In this document: in pieces, positions 6,478-12,635 of the stretch
Numbering within the stretch: position 1 is the stretch's first letter
Layout of the letters: each line of letters starts with the position of its first letter
NCBI GenBank assembly: GCA_005239605.1
Contig: SBBS01000039.1
Coordinates: forward strand, 1 to 12,635
Direction: 5' to 3'
Length of the DNA: 12,635 nucleotides
DNA from: a bacterium
GTDB lineage: Bacteria > Patescibacteriota > Minisyncoccia > Ryanbacterales > 2-02-FULL-48-12
Notes under the pieces: generated by a model
Told to the model about the DNA's origin: nothing
Databases searched by the model: none
Seen by the model: only the letters and a program-made list of their open reading frames with translations
Program-made: the position numbers and the translations under genes

Positions 6478-6886
6478 GGTTGATTTTATTTTTAATCTTC
6501 CCGCGCCCTATAAAAACAACTTTGTTAAATACACCGTAGATCAAATCAAAGAAGATAAAATTTTGGATATTTTCAATAAGCTCAATGGAATCTATGCCAT
6601 TGGGGACAAACTTGCTTCATTTTATTTACGAGATGTGATATTGATTTTTGACTTAGAAAAGTATTTACAAGTAGAAGATTTACAATATTGTCAGCCAGTT
6701 GATACATGGGTTAAGCAGGTAGCGATTAAATTAGATATTATTTCTTCACAAGCAATGGAAGTAAAAATTGTTAAATTGGCAATTATCAATGCCTGTAAAA
6801 ATGTTAATGTTTCGCCACTTCTTTTTAATGCCGGAGCGTGGATGGTTGGCGCAAGGTCATTCGAATTACTTATTGAAAAATTATGA
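6476..6886 (+). CDS. Short helix-hairpin-helix DNA-glycosylase-like protein, possibly 5'-truncated
   Basis: The recognisable part is about 136 residues. The segment LNGIYAIGDKLASFYLRD (36-53, counting from a GTG at 6476) reads as a helix-hairpin-helix, and CQPVDTWVKQVA contains Asp76 in a P-V-D-x-x-V context, as at the catalytic Asp of HhH-GPD glycosylases. Lys45 stands where bifunctional OGG1-type enzymes carry their Schiff-base lysine (GxGxK), though the Lys-Asp spacing (31) is larger than in OGG1. Such enzymes excise damaged bases. HhH-GPD domains usually have more sequence before the hairpin than is present here, so the 5' end may be lost. The in-frame sequence upstream runs open into the tRNA but looks unrelated. 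The start is uncertain. The stop overlaps the hsdR start as ATGA, which suggests translational coupling and a functional gene. Confidence 0.5.
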   Translation: MVDFIFNLPAPYKNNFVKYTVDQIKEDKILDIFNKLNGIYAIGDKLASFYLRDVILIFDLEKYLQVEDLQYCQPVDTWVKQVAIKLDIISSQAMEVKIVKLAIINACKNVNVSPLLFNAGAWMVGARSFELLIEKL

Positions 6887-9138
6887 CCACCCAAGACACA
6901 ACCGGGAAAAAGTTTTTACGCGAGACCGACGCGCGTATTTTAATTGACCGAAAACTTCGCGATGCTGGCTGGGACCCGGAAGATAAAAACCAAGTCATTA
7001 CCGAAGAAACTTCAGAAGCTGGTCGCGCCGACTATATCTTGAAAGACGGCCGGGGCCGCGGAATAGCCGTCATTGAAGCAAAGCGGTTTTCGGTTGAGCC
7101 CGCATCAGCCAAACAGCAAGCCCTTTCATACGCAGAATCAATCAAAGCCGAATTCATCTTTTTATCCAACGGAGAGGAAATTTATTTTTGGGACTACAAA
7201 AATCGCCCGGAGCAAAAAGTTGCGACATTCTATTCCCAGCGCGATCTTGAAAAAATTCAAAATCTTCGGCTTGAACAAAAACCGATATCCGTCATCCCGA
7301 TTCCCGAAAGATATTTTAAGGGCGGGGAATGGCGCATGCCGCGTCCATATCAAAAAGAGGCAATACAAATCATGGATAAGGCGCTTGAAGGAGGAAAGCG
7401 TAAAATGCTTCTTGTCATGGCAACTGGCACGGGGAAAACCGACACCATCGCGCTCTACCTTAAACGGCTTTTTGACGCAGGAATTGTAAATCGCGCTTTG
7501 TTTCTTGTAGACAGAATTCCGCTTGGCGTACAGACCAAGGAGGTTTTTGATGAAATTCTCAAAGATCACTCATCTGCGCTTCTCTACGGCGGCAAGCCGA
7601 AGGATGAATCGGAAATAGTAATCTCTACACTCCAAACGCTGTATCCCCAGCTTCCATCACTCACCAGTGGTTATTTTGATGTGATTATCTCCGACGAGGC
7701 GCACAGAACTATTTTTGGCGTTTACAACGCCGTGCTTTCGCATTTTGATGCGATTCGTATCGGGCTCACTGCAACACCAAGCGGTTATGTGGACCGCAAC
7801 ACCTATAAGCTTTTCGGCTGTTGGGACGAGATAGAGCAAAAAGGTAAACCCACATTTGTTTACAGTATTCGAAGCGGTGTCAAAGACGGATATCTCGCCG
7901 GCTATGACATTGCACAAATCGATACTAAAGTTTCGCTTGAAGGAGTAAATTTTGAAGGAGAAGATTATAGCCCGGAGGACTTGGAAAGAAAAATAAACAT
8001 TCCCGCGCGAAACGAACAAGTTGCGCAGGCGTATTTTGCTGAAGAAGAAAAGCGCGATCCCAAGAGGCCGAGAAAAGCAATTGTTTATGCCGTCACTAAG
8101 CGCCATGCCGCACAACTTGCGTATTATTTCAATCAAGCCAAGCCTGAACACAAAGGCCGCTTTGCGGAAGTAATCACTTCTGATACCGAAGATCCTCGTG
8201 GCGCAATTCGCCGCTTCAAACTGGAAGAAATGCCCATAATCGCTGTTTCTGTCGGCATGATGGACACGGGCATAGACGCGCCAATGGTTGAAAATCTCAT
8301 AATGGTTCGCCCCACTCGTTCCCCAATTCTCTATCAGCAGATGCGAGGCCGCGGTAGCCGTTTGGATCATAAAATAAATAAAAAATCATTTAGGATTTAT
8401 GACTTTGCCGGAGTCACGAAATATTTCAACGACGAAAGCTACAATCCTTATTCGGAAATTGCCAAAGCAAAAGCCGGCGTTCCGTGGGGCACAGAAGCAA
8501 AGGATTTTGAAGAACAGGAGATTGAAATGCCGGCCGGATTCATTCAGGTTGCCGAAACCGCTCCAGAAAATATTGATGTCGTTATCAAACGCGCATATGT
8601 AGAGGTCGGCGCAGAAGGCGAAAAAATTGACTCGGACGATTACCAGATGGCGTGGGAACGGCAAATTCAAGAACTTGCTCAAGCCGAGCCGTTAGTACGG
8701 AAAATAAAAGAAGGGCAAGAGCTTTCGAGTGACGAATCAATGGTTCTTGCCGAAAAACTCAATTCTCCGAAGTACTATTTCAACGAAGCGAATTTGCAAG
8801 AGGCCTATCATTATCCGCCCGGCACTCTCAACGAATTCGTTAAAACAGCTCTCGGCATCGCCGAGCTTCCTACCGAGGAGCAATTATACGAGGATCGCAT
8901 AAACGAACTCTTTGAGGCGTGGCTGGTGGATAAAAATTTTACCGTAGAACAGGCAAAAATACTCCGACTTATCAAGGCCCAATATATCGCTCGCCGTCAA
9001 CCAATCGATGCCTCTATTTTTGAAGAGCCGATGTTCCGTGCCCTGGGCGGCTTGAATAGAGTTTTACAAATGTTTGGCGAAGACGACCTCAAATTGACCC
9101 TTGAAGAATTAAATCAAAGAGTATTTATAAATACATAA
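6883..9138 (+). CDS. hsdR: Type I restriction enzyme, R (nuclease/translocase) subunit
   Basis: HsdR is the subunit that makes type I restriction complexes cut: it binds the HsdM/HsdS core, pumps DNA with its ATPase motor and cleaves far from the recognition site. The 751-residue protein starts with a PD-(D/E)xK nuclease domain (Asp50 in RADYIL; Glu65-x-Lys67 in VIEAKR). A superfamily-2 motor follows: Walker A ATGTGKT (180-186), DEAH (271-274), GLTATP (294-299), motif V region VGMMDTGIDAP (457-467) and motif VI QQMRGRGSR (485-493). The C-terminal 200 residues are helical and fit the EcoEI-type HsdR C-terminal domain that contacts the methyltransferase core. It is on the short side for the family but every key motif is intact. 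The ATG at 6883 overlaps the preceding stop (ATGA). A hairpin begins nine bases after its stop codon. Confidence 0.95.
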   Translation: MTTQDTTGKKFLRETDARILIDRKLRDAGWDPEDKNQVITEETSEAGRADYILKDGRGRGIAVIEAKRFSVEPASAKQQALSYAESIKAEFIFLSNGEEIYFWDYKNRPEQKVATFYSQRDLEKIQNLRLEQKPISVIPIPERYFKGGEWRMPRPYQKEAIQIMDKALEGGKRKMLLVMATGTGKTDTIALYLKRLFDAGIVNRALFLVDRIPLGVQTKEVFDEILKDHSSALLYGGKPKDESEIVISTLQTLYPQLPSLTSGYFDVIISDEAHRTIFGVYNAVLSHFDAIRIGLTATPSGYVDRNTYKLFGCWDEIEQKGKPTFVYSIRSGVKDGYLAGYDIAQIDTKVSLEGVNFEGEDYSPEDLERKINIPARNEQVAQAYFAEEEKRDPKRPRKAIVYAVTKRHAAQLAYYFNQAKPEHKGRFAEVITSDTEDPRGAIRRFKLEEMPIIAVSVGMMDTGIDAPMVENLIMVRPTRSPILYQQMRGRGSRLDHKINKKSFRIYDFAGVTKYFNDESYNPYSEIAKAKAGVPWGTEAKDFEEQEIEMPAGFIQVAETAPENIDVVIKRAYVEVGAEGEKIDSDDYQMAWERQIQELAQAEPLVRKIKEGQELSSDESMVLAEKLNSPKYYFNEANLQEAYHYPPGTLNEFVKTALGIAELPTEEQLYEDRINELFEAWLVDKNFTVEQAKILRLIKAQYIARRQPIDASIFEEPMFRALGGLNRVLQMFGEDDLKLTLEELNQRVFINT

Positions 9139-9146
9139 AGCGAAAA

Positions 9147-9190
9147 TCCCGCCTTAATAGCGGGACCGCACAATTAGTAGAATCATCTAC
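9147..9190. other. Double-hairpin intergenic element, copy A (hsdR / NYN gene)
   Basis: TCCCGC (9147-9152) pairs with GCGGGA (9160-9165), followed by ACCGCACAATTAG and a second small hairpin GTAGA-ATCA-TCTAC (9177-9190). An A-run precedes the first stem, so on the minus strand it would look like a terminator; on the plus strand no T-run follows. A related arrangement occurs at 9821-9866. It may be a cis-regulatory RNA structure or dispersed repeat; no known riboswitch class is recognised. Confidence 0.4.
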
Positions 9191-9211
9191 AAGATAAGCA
9201 CAACATACAAA

Positions 9212-9835
9212 ATGGAAAACGAACATATAGAAAAATTGAAGAGTATGGCAAAGGGCAAATTGGCCGTTTTTATTGACGCGGCAAACCTTGAACAATCCGT
9301 ACGAGATATGTGGGTCAATCCGAAAGATATTCCGGCAGAATTGAAACATTTTTCCACCGATCAGCTTCGATTGTCCGTGGATTATAAAAAATTGAAAGAA
9401 TTTTTTAAGTCAATCGGGAGTGTGGAGATGATACGATTTTATTCCGCAGATTTTCAAACAGAAAGTCATAGAGGTTTTATGTACTTTTTGAGAAAGGGGT
9501 TGAAATTTGTTTTGAACACGAAACCGCTTAAAGAATACGACGATCACATGCCGGATGACCCACATCGGAAAGCAAATTTTGATGTAGAGATAGGAATAGA
9601 CGCCACCTTTTATATGAACAAATTTGATACATTGATTTTGTTTTCGGGTGATTCTGATTTTGAATATTTACTTAAGTTTATGCGAGGGTATGGTAAGGTT
9701 GCGCTTGTTTTTTCGAGAAGCGGGCATGTGGCAAAAGAATTGCCTCCTGCCGCGAGTCACTATTTTGATATTGTGGATTTTAGGTCGGAAATACTGTGTA
9801 TTCAAGCCAAAAAAGCAAAAAACCCCGCCGGTTAA
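9212..9835 (+). CDS. NYN-domain (LabA-like, PIN-fold) putative ribonuclease
   Basis: This 207-residue protein has the acidic signature of NYN/LabA (DUF88) domains, relatives of PIN nucleases: VFIDAANLE with Asp22, RKANFDVEIGIDA with Asp124 and Asp130, and LILFSGDSDF with Asp147 and Asp149 just before the alpha/beta segment KVALVFS. The end (HVAKELPPAASHYFDIVDF) matches the closing part of LabA-like domains. These residues form the metal site of RNA-cutting enzymes in this superfamily, so a metal-dependent RNase role is likely, with an unknown target. The gene sits between hsdR and hsdM on the same strand, which is not part of the classical type I set and suggests an accessory defence or regulatory role. 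There is no clear Shine-Dalgarno before the ATG. Its stop codon falls in the loop of the hairpin at 9823-9842, so the last residues (NPAG) are encoded by that hairpin. Confidence 0.88.
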   Translation: MENEHIEKLKSMAKGKLAVFIDAANLEQSVRDMWVNPKDIPAELKHFSTDQLRLSVDYKKLKEFFKSIGSVEMIRFYSADFQTESHRGFMYFLRKGLKFVLNTKPLKEYDDHMPDDPHRKANFDVEIGIDATFYMNKFDTLILFSGDSDFEYLLKFMRGYGKVALVFSRSGHVAKELPPAASHYFDIVDFRSEILCIQAKKAKNPAG

Positions 9836-9866
9836 GGCGAGGCCCTGCAGTTCATGTCAAATGACA
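9821..9866. other. Double-hairpin intergenic element, copy B (NYN gene / hsdM)
   Basis: CCCCGCC (9823-9829) pairs with GGCGAGG (9836-9842) with one mismatch, around the loop GGTTAA that holds the stop codon of the NYN gene. The tail GCCCTGCAGTTCA resembles the tail of copy A, and a second hairpin TGTCA-AA-TGACA (9855-9866) follows, as in copy A. The A-run is again upstream and no T-run follows on the plus strand. Confidence 0.4.
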
Positions 9867-9937
9867 CTACTGCCATTTGTATTTACAGTGTATCATATGA
9901 AAAGATTAAAAGTCAACGAGTTGGGGATAACTAAAAT
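9867..9937 (+). promoter_or_regulatory. Leader region of hsdM
   Basis: This short gap contains TATCAT at 9891-9896 (five of six matches to a -10 box) but no good -35 at normal spacing, so a promoter of its own for hsdM is possible but weak. GGGGA at 9923-9927 is a usable Shine-Dalgarno ten bases before the ATG at 9938. Confidence 0.3.
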
Positions 9938-11551
9938 ATGACCCAAAACATCCAACAATTAAGAGAAGAATTTAAGGGTAAAGTCGGACGGCTCAACGAC
10001 TATCTTTGGGGCGCGGGGCTTACAAGTCCAGTATCTCGCATTCAACAGATTAGTTTTCTATTTTTCTTGAAGATGCTGGAAGAACAGGATATTGCCATGG
10101 AAAAAGAGGAAAAACTCACGGGGCATAAACATAAATCCATTTTTGAAGGAAAGAACGAGAAATTCAGATGGTCCCGTTGGCGAGAGAAAACTGGCGATAC
10201 TCTATATAAATTTGTTCGTGATGAAGTTTTCCCCTTTATTGAAAACCTTCATAATGGCCACGCCAATATTCAACAGATTTTCCGTGGCGCAAAACTTATT
10301 ATTACAAGCGAAGAAGTACTAAAAAGAACCGTAGAAATAATTGATACTATTGAGTTCTCGCGCTTGGACACAGACATTAAAGGCGATCTTTATGAGTCGC
10401 TTCTTGCGAGTATTGAGTCGGCTGGTGAGCTCGGGCAGTTCCTTACACCGCGCCATATCATCCGCGCAATTATTGAGATGGTAAATCCAAAAATTGACGA
10501 GACAATTTTTGACCCTGCGTGCGGTTCAGCCGGATTCTTAATCACTTCATACGAGTGGCTCAAATTCAAAAATAGCGATCCGAAAAATATTGAGGAGCGC
10601 GACGTCCCCGAAGGAAAGCAAGCTTCCTACGGGGCAGGCACAAAAATCGGCTATGGCGACAAACTTAATAAAGAGCAATGGAAATTTTTAACGGAGAAAA
10701 CTTTTCATGGTTATGATGTAGACCCGGAAATGGTGCGGCTCGCCTTAATGAATCTCATTCTGCATGGCATTGAGGGCGCGCATGTCCGTAGAAAAGATAC
10801 TGTGGCCGGGGCTGAGGACGAGGAAGATTTGCGCCGATTTGATATCGTCCTTACCAATCCGCCGTTTGCCGGAAAAGTTGACCGGGAGCGGATTAAGCCG
10901 ACTCTGCCGGTAAAATCCAATAAAACGCAGGTTCTTTTTCTTGGATATGTGATCAATTCTCTGAAGCCAAATGGCCGGGCCGGTATTATTCTGCCGGAGG
11001 GTTCGCTTTTTGGCACGAACAAAGACGACAAAGATATCCGCCGGTATTTGCTTGAAAATACAAAACTTGAGGTCGTTGTCTCCATGCCGGCCGGAGTGTT
11101 CCAACCTTACGCCGGTGTAAAAACTAGCTTTCTGATTTTTCGCAAGCGTCCCACTCCTGTCGTCATTGCGAGCGAAGCGAAACAATCTCATGAGGTCCCT
11201 CGACAAGCTCGGGACAAATTTTCTCTTGACGAGAAAATTTGGTTTTTCGATATGAAAGGCGACGGTTCATCGCTCTCAGCGGCCAAAAAGTTCGGACCGC
11301 AATATAAAAACGATATCCCAAAACTTTTAGAGTTGTGGGGCAAGAATCAAGCGGTCGCAAAGCCGTATTCGTGGTTCACAAAAGTCGGAGAGATTGTCGA
11401 GAATGACTATATTCTTTCGGCAAATACTTATAACTCTTACAGCGGCGAGGAAGAAATAAACCATCGCGATCCGAAAGAGATTTTGAAGGAGATTGAAAAT
11501 GGGGCAAAAAAATTGGATGGGGCGTTAAAAAACATCGGGGAAACGATATGA
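9938..11551 (+). CDS. hsdM: Type I DNA methyltransferase, M subunit (N6-adenine)
   Basis: HsdM transfers a methyl group from S-adenosylmethionine to adenine N6 in the target chosen by HsdS, protecting host DNA; it is also the core to which HsdR binds. The 537-residue protein has the helical HsdM N-terminal domain (about 10-140), then the methyltransferase domain: GELGQFLTP (163-171), SAM-binding motif I FDPACGSAGF (191-200), GYDVDPEM (258-265) and catalytic motif IV NPPF (307-310). Two palindromic repeats are translated in frame. One (residues 223-232, bases 10606-10634) lies between motifs I and II. The other (about 408-426, bases 11162-11214) reads VIASEAKQSHEVPRQARD and separates SFLIFRKRP from KIWFFDMKGDG, which are close together in usual HsdM proteins. 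The frame stays open, so the protein may be functional. The stop overlaps the next gene as ATGA. Confidence 0.95.
   Translation: MTQNIQQLREEFKGKVGRLNDYLWGAGLTSPVSRIQQISFLFFLKMLEEQDIAMEKEEKLTGHKHKSIFEGKNEKFRWSRWREKTGDTLYKFVRDEVFPFIENLHNGHANIQQIFRGAKLIITSEEVLKRTVEIIDTIEFSRLDTDIKGDLYESLLASIESAGELGQFLTPRHIIRAIIEMVNPKIDETIFDPACGSAGFLITSYEWLKFKNSDPKNIEERDVPEGKQASYGAGTKIGYGDKLNKEQWKFLTEKTFHGYDVDPEMVRLALMNLILHGIEGAHVRRKDTVAGAEDEEDLRRFDIVLTNPPFAGKVDRERIKPTLPVKSNKTQVLFLGYVINSLKPNGRAGIILPEGSLFGTNKDDKDIRRYLLENTKLEVVVSMPAGVFQPYAGVKTSFLIFRKRPTPVVIASEAKQSHEVPRQARDKFSLDEKIWFFDMKGDGSSLSAAKKFGPQYKNDIPKLLELWGKNQAVAKPYSWFTKVGEIVENDYILSANTYNSYSGEEEINHRDPKEILKEIENGAKKLDGALKNIGETI
10606..10634. repeat. Palindrome inside hsdM coding sequence
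   Basis: CCCCG at 10606-10610 pairs with CGGGG at 10630-10634, and AGGAA pairs with TTCCT inside it, giving ten pairs with one internal A-A mismatch. It encodes residues 223-232 of HsdM, a segment (VPEGKQASYG) that does not look like conserved family sequence. A REP-like insert is likely but not proven. Confidence 0.5.
11162..11214. repeat. Dispersed palindromic repeat translated in frame within hsdM
   Basis: The sequence GTCATTGCGAGCGAAGCG followed by AAACAATCTC, and then GTCCCTCGACAAGCTCGGGA, is a combination I recognise from dispersed intergenic repeats of many bacteria, where spurious translations such as ASEAKQS or (other strand) CPELVEG are common. Here it lies inside hsdM and is read through without a stop or frame change, adding about 18-20 residues near position 408. 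Two small stems are visible (ATTG/CAAT and GTCCC/GGGAC). Confidence 0.8.
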
Positions 11552-12606
11552 GTAAAACTAATAACCAGATTTATTTTTCAAATGTTTTTGGAGTCAAACA
11601 CGCCGTAATCGAAAAATACGGCGCTTTAGATATTTCTCTCGTTTGCGACAACCCTGCGTTTGTTGACCCATTTCTTATTTTTGCGAATCCAAAATATAGA
11701 ACATTGCACGATTTTATTATTGACTATCTAAAATTTTTAAGGGGTCTCGCATTAAAAAATAACGAGCAAAAATTAGATAATGGGAAATTTAATCACTACT
11801 ATAAATTCCCGGAGGTTAAACAAGCATGGCTTGGTTATTCTCTCGGTGGTAATGCTGGATTGGGCTTAGGTAAAGATTTTGCTGAATCTCTTTATCAGAA
11901 TTTGCATAAGATTTTTTCAAAATTCGGAAATGAGAAACTGACAAAGTCATCGCACCTTGAAAAACTTTGCTTAGTTGAAGAAGGGGTTGGGGTAGATAAA
12001 ATTAGCGATTTTACTTTAAATCTAACCAAGAAGTTTTTGCTGGAATATACGCAAACATTTGCGAAGAAGAATTTGGATAGCAAATTGTTGGCGGAATTCT
12101 CTGTGCGTAAAGTTGAATTTGATTTCCAAAGGGGCATTTGGATAGATAGACGTTTTACTCTGCCAGCCCTGGAAATAAGAGGAAAAAAAGAATTTGTGCT
12201 ACTCGTGCCCAAAGAAATCTTGACTAAAGAAGATACTTGGATTTCCAAAAATGATTTTTTAGAAAATGACACCACGATTTTCAGTGTCATGCCAAACGAT
12301 GAGTTAAGAGCGAAAATTAATAGATTTTTCCATGACAACTTGCAAATTAAGTTAAATAAGAAAAAGCAAGCGGAAAAAGATTACTCCAAAAAAAGCAGGA
12401 CGAATGCTCTATTGAAAACAGCTTGGGAATACCCAGAGATACTCGATTATTACATTAAACTAAAAGAGCAACAGAAAGACGATGCACTGAAATTGCATGT
12501 CGCTGATCCCGAGGGCGTTAACTTCTTTTTCGATGCCAGCGTCATTCAAAAAGAATTGATAAAGTATAAATATAGTGTGTATGCCAAAAACGAAAAACGC
12601 GGTTAA
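11548..12606 (+). CDS. Unrecognised protein coupled to hsdM
   Basis: I do not recognise this 352-residue protein with certainty. It is soluble, lysine-rich and without membrane segments or signal peptide. Distinct stretches are DISLVCDNPAFVDPFLIFANPKYRTLHDFIIDYLKFLR (in two parts, 28-46 and 47-65), a central LPALEIRGKKEFVLLVPKEI (about 208-227) followed by DTWIS, and a charged helical part from about 255 on. The layout recalls hypothetical proteins of defence islands, some of which I believe are longer and end in a nuclease-like domain, but I cannot verify that. It is not an HsdS: no paired target-recognition domains are visible. The ATG overlaps the hsdM stop (ATGA), so it is translationally coupled and probably part of the system. 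The stop at 12604-12606 lies near the window edge; another frame stays open across it to the end, so a late frameshift or early truncation cannot be excluded. Confidence 0.6.
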   Translation: MSKTNNQIYFSNVFGVKHAVIEKYGALDISLVCDNPAFVDPFLIFANPKYRTLHDFIIDYLKFLRGLALKNNEQKLDNGKFNHYYKFPEVKQAWLGYSLGGNAGLGLGKDFAESLYQNLHKIFSKFGNEKLTKSSHLEKLCLVEEGVGVDKISDFTLNLTKKFLLEYTQTFAKKNLDSKLLAEFSVRKVEFDFQRGIWIDRRFTLPALEIRGKKEFVLLVPKEILTKEDTWISKNDFLENDTTIFSVMPNDELRAKINRFFHDNLQIKLNKKKQAEKDYSKKSRTNALLKTAWEYPEILDYYIKLKEQQKDDALKLHVADPEGVNFFFDASVIQKELIKYKYSVYAKNEKRG

Positions 12607-12635
12607 AATGGATATATTACAAGCCCATTAATAAC

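Noticed and set aside
7162..8682. Long minus-strand frames (98-237 codons) opposite hsdR
   Set aside because: HsdR motifs are continuous on the plus strand; the antisense translations show no recognisable domain.
11163..11360. Minus-strand frame opposite hsdM containing CPELVEG
   Set aside because: This is the well-known spurious translation of a dispersed palindromic repeat, not a gene.
1..12635. CRISPR array
   Set aside because: No regularly spaced short repeats were seen; the repeats present are palindromic elements at irregular positions.
12607..12635. Start of an hsdS gene after the last stop codon
   Set aside because: The ATG at 12608 is followed by a stop after seven codons, and too little sequence remains to judge.

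Overview
The window reads as bacterial chromosome, most plausibly from a Candidate Phyla Radiation (Patescibacteria / Parcubacteria-like) genome. Reasons: a streamlined layout, several genes with no Shine-Dalgarno, a small one-helix membrane protein of a kind I associate with that group, a lone carbamoyltransferase, an intein in a core gene and a tRNA without encoded CCA. TGA is used as a stop (hsdM ends in TGA), so this is not a recoded-UGA lineage. The taxonomic call is inference.

Left block (1-4395, minus strand): gyrA, interrupted by a 451-residue intein with a LAGLIDADG endonuclease exactly after the catalytic tyrosine. On both sides lie copies of a short palindromic element (MITE-like; ends TAGACCTGTCCCTTAAT...): a partial copy at 1-83 cut by the window edge, and a complete 163-bp copy at 4004-4166. 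The complete copy supplies the last codons and stop of a small membrane protein gene at 4141-4395.

Middle block (4396-6300, plus strand): a small protein with the zinc-site motifs of beta-carbonic anhydrases (CxDxR and HxxC), a terminator, an aspartate-carbamoyltransferase-like enzyme with all main active-site residues, a second terminator, a 51-bp internally deleted copy of the palindromic element, and tRNA-His(GTG).

Right block (6301-12635, plus strand): a defence-type cluster directly after the tRNA. It holds a short helix-hairpin-helix DNA-glycosylase-like gene that overlaps hsdR by ATGA, then hsdR (type I restriction/translocase subunit), a NYN-domain (LabA-like) putative RNase, hsdM (type I methyltransferase subunit) and an unrecognised 352-residue gene that overlaps hsdM by ATGA. 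No specificity subunit (hsdS) lies in the window. The expected system is HsdR/M/S, with HsdM modifying and HsdR translocating and cutting; the NYN protein, the glycosylase-like protein and the last gene are candidate accessory partners. The block is rich in short palindromes, two of which are translated in frame inside hsdM.
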